64,000 nt of DNA from Carnegiea gigantea (Eukaryota; Streptophyta; Magnoliopsida; Caryophyllales; Cactaceae). Below, piece by piece: positions 61,596 to 64,000 of the stretch. The DNA is taken from assembly GCA_029747015.1 (NCBI GenBank), contig JAKOGI010002399.1, positions 17,501 through 81,500 of the forward strand, given 5' to 3'. The notes beneath the pieces are model-generated. The model had not been told where the DNA came from and made no database searches. It worked only from the letters and a program-made list of their open reading frames with translations. A program made the translations under genes and the position numbers. Each line of letters opens with the position of its first letter. The first letter of the stretch is position 1.

Positions 61596-62164
61596 ACTTT
61601 TGTTATGACAGGTGGAAGTCAAGCTACTTATGCTGAGCTGGAGTTTACCTCGCTTGAAACAAAGTTATGCGTGCTATATAGAAGTAGGTTCATGTGTTTA
61701 ACGAGGTGATGTAATGTATTACAAATTTGTAAAGGTTGTAAACTAAGTTTCTAGCTCATATAACGCATATTGTTCATGAGTCGCTCTGTATGGCCTTATG
61801 AGCCAACCATCTCGTCAGTTAAATGTCTTTTGGTTAAAGTTAGTTATGTTTTGGGATGTAAACTCCAATACTCCGGTTGTGTGAATCGTTGAGTTGTATC
61901 TTCCATTTCCTCTTTATTCATGCATTAATCTGGTTGGTGCACTCCAAGCGAGTGGCTCGTTGAGTTATGAACTCCGGCGTGTGGCCGTTGAGCTTTCTTC
62001 AAAAGATTTACGCTTCCGTTAAATTGCAGGGATTTATTGTAAGGCTTATAGCCTGGGAATGGTAAGTTTTTAGGGGAAACTCTGCCCGTTTCGTCCCAGA
62101 ATTTAGGTAGAAAGTTAAGAAAACGTAACGCTTTTGGCCTTAGGGGCTGGGGGTGTTACATTGA

Positions 62165-62177
62165 TGGTATCAGAGCA
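62165..62177 (+). other. primer-binding site, initiator tRNA-Met
   Basis: TGGTATCAGAGCA, four bases after the LTR end. Intact, unlike the degenerate PBS at 52942. Confidence 0.94.
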
Positions 62178-63072
62178 AAGGTCCTACGACTATAGGCCTC
62201 GACCTGAGTCTTGCGTTCATATAGTCGTCTAGGAACACTTTGTGACTATGTGACATATGCTTCTTGTATGTGCAAATGTCAGTTTTATGTTAATGTTAGT
62301 GCGATTAGCTGGTTAGGTGCGGCTTGAGTGAGCCCCTTAACCGAGTGAATGAACGAATTGCCAAAAGTGTAAGCCGAATAGCTTATATTCTTATGAACGA
62401 TAGGGAAAAGGTTGAGGAGGGGGAGTTTAATTTCTGTGAAGCGGTTTTGGTTCCATTGCAAGAAGATCAACTATAAAAGGTGGTGAATCTTGTGAGATGA
62501 CTTATGAAATTCTGGAGGGGTAGAAGAAAAGGATTTGCATATGGTGTCCATCATATTGAAAGGGCTTGAGATAGGGTGCCTTGTGAAATGCATTGGAATT
62601 GTGAGGAAAGAATTGTTTACCTTTTTTTTATGTTTCTTGAAGATATGTATGAGAGAGTGAAGACTAAGGATTAAGATGTTGGAAAGAAACCTAGAGGACT
62701 TCCTTATTGATATGGGTTATATCAAAGATTGACTTTCAACCCTTTTAGTTTATTTTCCTTAAATTGAGAAGTACTAGGATGGTAGGCTCTCCCGTGCTCC
62801 TAAGTCACCTTATTAGTGTTCAATGAAATAAGTGCAGTTGGTGCCGATCCCGTGTTATGGATTCACTGGTTTGTTCAGGCCTGCCTTTCGTTGCGTAGAA
62901 TAATTACACGAAGGTTAAGCTGAGACTAAACTAGTATCCATACATAAAAACTCTCGCCATTTGCAAATCATTCCTTAGCCAAGGAATCATACCCTATTGG
63001 CCTAGAGAGATCGCAAGTTAACCTTTCATTGAAAAATAGAACTATGTAATTCCTTGTGTGAATGTGTGACAG
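62178..63072 (+). other. leader between PBS and gag
   Basis: About 0.9 kb with no recognisable domain. An in-frame TGA lies two codons before the gag ATG (TGA CAG ATG), which supports that start. Bases 62161-62330 resemble the start of the LARD interior (compare 52938-53120), after which the two diverge. Confidence 0.7.
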
Positions 63073-64000
63073 ATGCCTCCTCGATGCGAGCTAACACCAG
63101 AAGCAACTGCCATGGAGATGATATGCCAGTTTAATAAGCTTAAACCTCCTAAGTTTGAAGGTGGAACTGACCCTATGGTATATGAAGAGTGGCTCAGGAG
63201 AATCGATAACTTATTTGAAATCATGGAGTGTCCTGAGGGATTTAAGGTGCATCTGTCCACCTATCAATTCGAAAAAGAAGCTGAATTCTGGTGGGAAATA
63301 GTAAAACCTAGAGCAGGTGAACCCGCGTTAACCTGGAACCAATTGAAAACCTTGATGGACGCTCAATATTACTCTCATAACGTAAGGAGAACTAAGGAAC
63401 GAGAGTTCTTATGCCTAAAGCAAGGAGAAATGAGCGTAACAGAGTATGCAGCGAGGTTCAATGAACTGAGTCGCTTTGCACCTAACCAAGTGGCCACCGA
63501 AGAATTGAGGATGGACCACTTCGAACAAGGATTGAAGGGGGAAATAAAGCAAATAATAGCGGGTTATGCCTATACTAGCTTTCAAGAAATGTACCAAAGA
63601 GCTGTGAAAATAGCCCGCATCATAAGCGAAACCGAGATTGAGGATAGAGGGAAGGGTCAACTAAAGGAGAAATTTGGCCCTGAAGGATCCAATTCTCAGG
63701 GAGGCATAAGCTTCGGGAGGGTTAAATATGGGATGAAACAGGACAAAGAAAAGCAAGCCACCCAAGTGAAACTAAGGAAAACATGCGACCAGTGTGGACG
63801 GCAACACCCTGGCCGTTGCAGATACTGCGCGGGCCCATGTTTTGGATCTGGTGGTATGAGTCACAAAGTCGCAAATTGCCCAAAGGCTACATGGAATAGT
63901 CGGGGTCACTCTCAGAGATCCAGAATGGGAATCAAGCTAGCAGCACAACGAGATCGCCTAACCATTGATACTCCCTCAGGGGACAGTATGAACAACCAGG
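63073..64000 (+). CDS. gag: Ty3/gypsy gag (capsid-nucleocapsid), 5' part, open to window end
   Basis: 309 uninterrupted codons from the ATG at 63073 to the window edge. Gag assembles the virus-like particle in the cytoplasm and packages element RNA. Residues about 25-140 form the retrotransposon gag domain: PKFEG (26-30), W40, AEFWWE (70-75), LTWNQL (86-91), a Gln/Tyr-rich F--YY block and MSVTEYAARFNELSRFAP (120-137). Basic and Glu-rich residues follow. The nucleocapsid region has CDQCGRQHPGRC (238-249) and then CFGSGGMSHKVANC (256-269). The latter is a CCHC knuckle in which the second Cys is Ser259 (TCT for TGT), so zinc binding should be impaired. No stop or frameshift is seen, in contrast to the family B gag. 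This is the best candidate protein source for the non-coding LARDs, with which it shares LTR plan, PBS and LTR ends. Pol is presumably beyond the window. Confidence 0.93.
   Translation, partial: MPPRCELTPEATAMEMICQFNKLKPPKFEGGTDPMVYEEWLRRIDNLFEIMECPEGFKVHLSTYQFEKEAEFWWEIVKPRAGEPALTWNQLKTLMDAQYYSHNVRRTKEREFLCLKQGEMSVTEYAARFNELSRFAPNQVATEELRMDHFEQGLKGEIKQIIAGYAYTSFQEMYQRAVKIARIISETEIEDRGKGQLKEKFGPEGSNSQGGISFGRVKYGMKQDKEKQATQVKLRKTCDQCGRQHPGRCRYCAGPCFGSGGMSHKVANCPKATWNSRGHSQRSRMGIKLAAQRDRLTIDTPSGDSMNNQ

Larger units (their letters stand above)
57535..62160 (+). mobile_element. 5' LTR of young gag-bearing element (4626 bp)
   Basis: TGTAAGGCCCGCG at 57535 to TGTTACA at 62160. It has the same plan as the LARD LTR but is clearly diverged, with its own U3, TATA (58304), donor-like AAGGTGAGA (GT at 58517), 60-bp array (59962-60381), four-copy motif (60524-60723), and a pyrimidine tract ending CCCCCAG (61594-61595). 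The last 600 bp are close to the LARD LTRs. The 3' LTR lies beyond the window. Confidence 0.9.

Noticed and set aside
62178..63072. Additional ORF or regulatory gene between PBS and gag
   Set aside because: Only short frames (61 codons, minus strand) with no recognisable motif. Better viewed as an untranslated leader.
63042..63660. Two minus-strand ORFs (72 and 81 codons)
   Set aside because: Shadows of the gag reading frame on the opposite strand.

Overview
The window looks like plant nuclear DNA from a repeat-rich, heterochromatin-like region. It is AT-rich and has no host gene, tRNA, rRNA or CRISPR that I can support. Almost every base belongs to LTR retrotransposons of the Ty3/gypsy superfamily primed by initiator tRNA-Met. 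The order gag-protease-RT-RNase H-integrase is visible, and C-terminal tails resemble the chromodomain tail of plant chromoviruses (Del/Tekay type). I cannot name the species.

Two families are present. Family A has giant LTRs (4197 and 4626 bp where complete) beginning TGTAAG and ending TGTTACA. Most copies carry a roughly 3.0 kb internal domain with a primer-binding site and polypurine tract but no coding capacity: the anatomy of a LARD (large retrotransposon derivative). A younger relative at 57535 has the same LTR plan, a perfect PBS and an open gag frame that runs off the window end, so it is a candidate autonomous partner. Family B is one complete element (27502-38690) with two LTRs of exactly 3051 bp, a 5-bp target-site duplication and a badly decayed gag-pol.

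Layout: 1-8240, a minus-strand LARD (3' LTR, internal region, 5' LTR) whose 5' LTR is cut off at 8240. 8241-10173, a patchwork of internal fragments in both orientations, ending in the last codons of a plus-strand pol gene. 10174-12706, the LTR that follows that pol, then an inverted LTR piece. 12707-21519, a plus-strand tandem array of a roughly 2.76 kb unit made only of LTR sequence. 21520-27501, a minus-strand LTR, a truncated internal region and another LTR piece, which the family B element interrupts (the LTR resumes at 38691-39868). 39925-46621, two LTR copies head to head as a 3.1 kb inverted repeat. 46622-57534, a plus-strand concatemer (truncated internal, full LTR, full internal, 3' LTR). 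57535-64000, the young element inserted into that 3' LTR.

The most interesting layer is inside the giant LTRs. All three promoter subfamilies have a TATA box about 700-770 bp into the LTR and a GT donor-like site 166-213 bp further on. Several copies also have a pyrimidine tract ending in CAG about 0.6 kb before the LTR end. Between these lie arrays of degenerate 69-bp (and in the young element 60-bp) tandem repeats. This suggests, but does not prove, that much of the LTR is an intron-like leader. The small ORFs scattered over the window are mostly readings of these repeats and are not annotated as genes.
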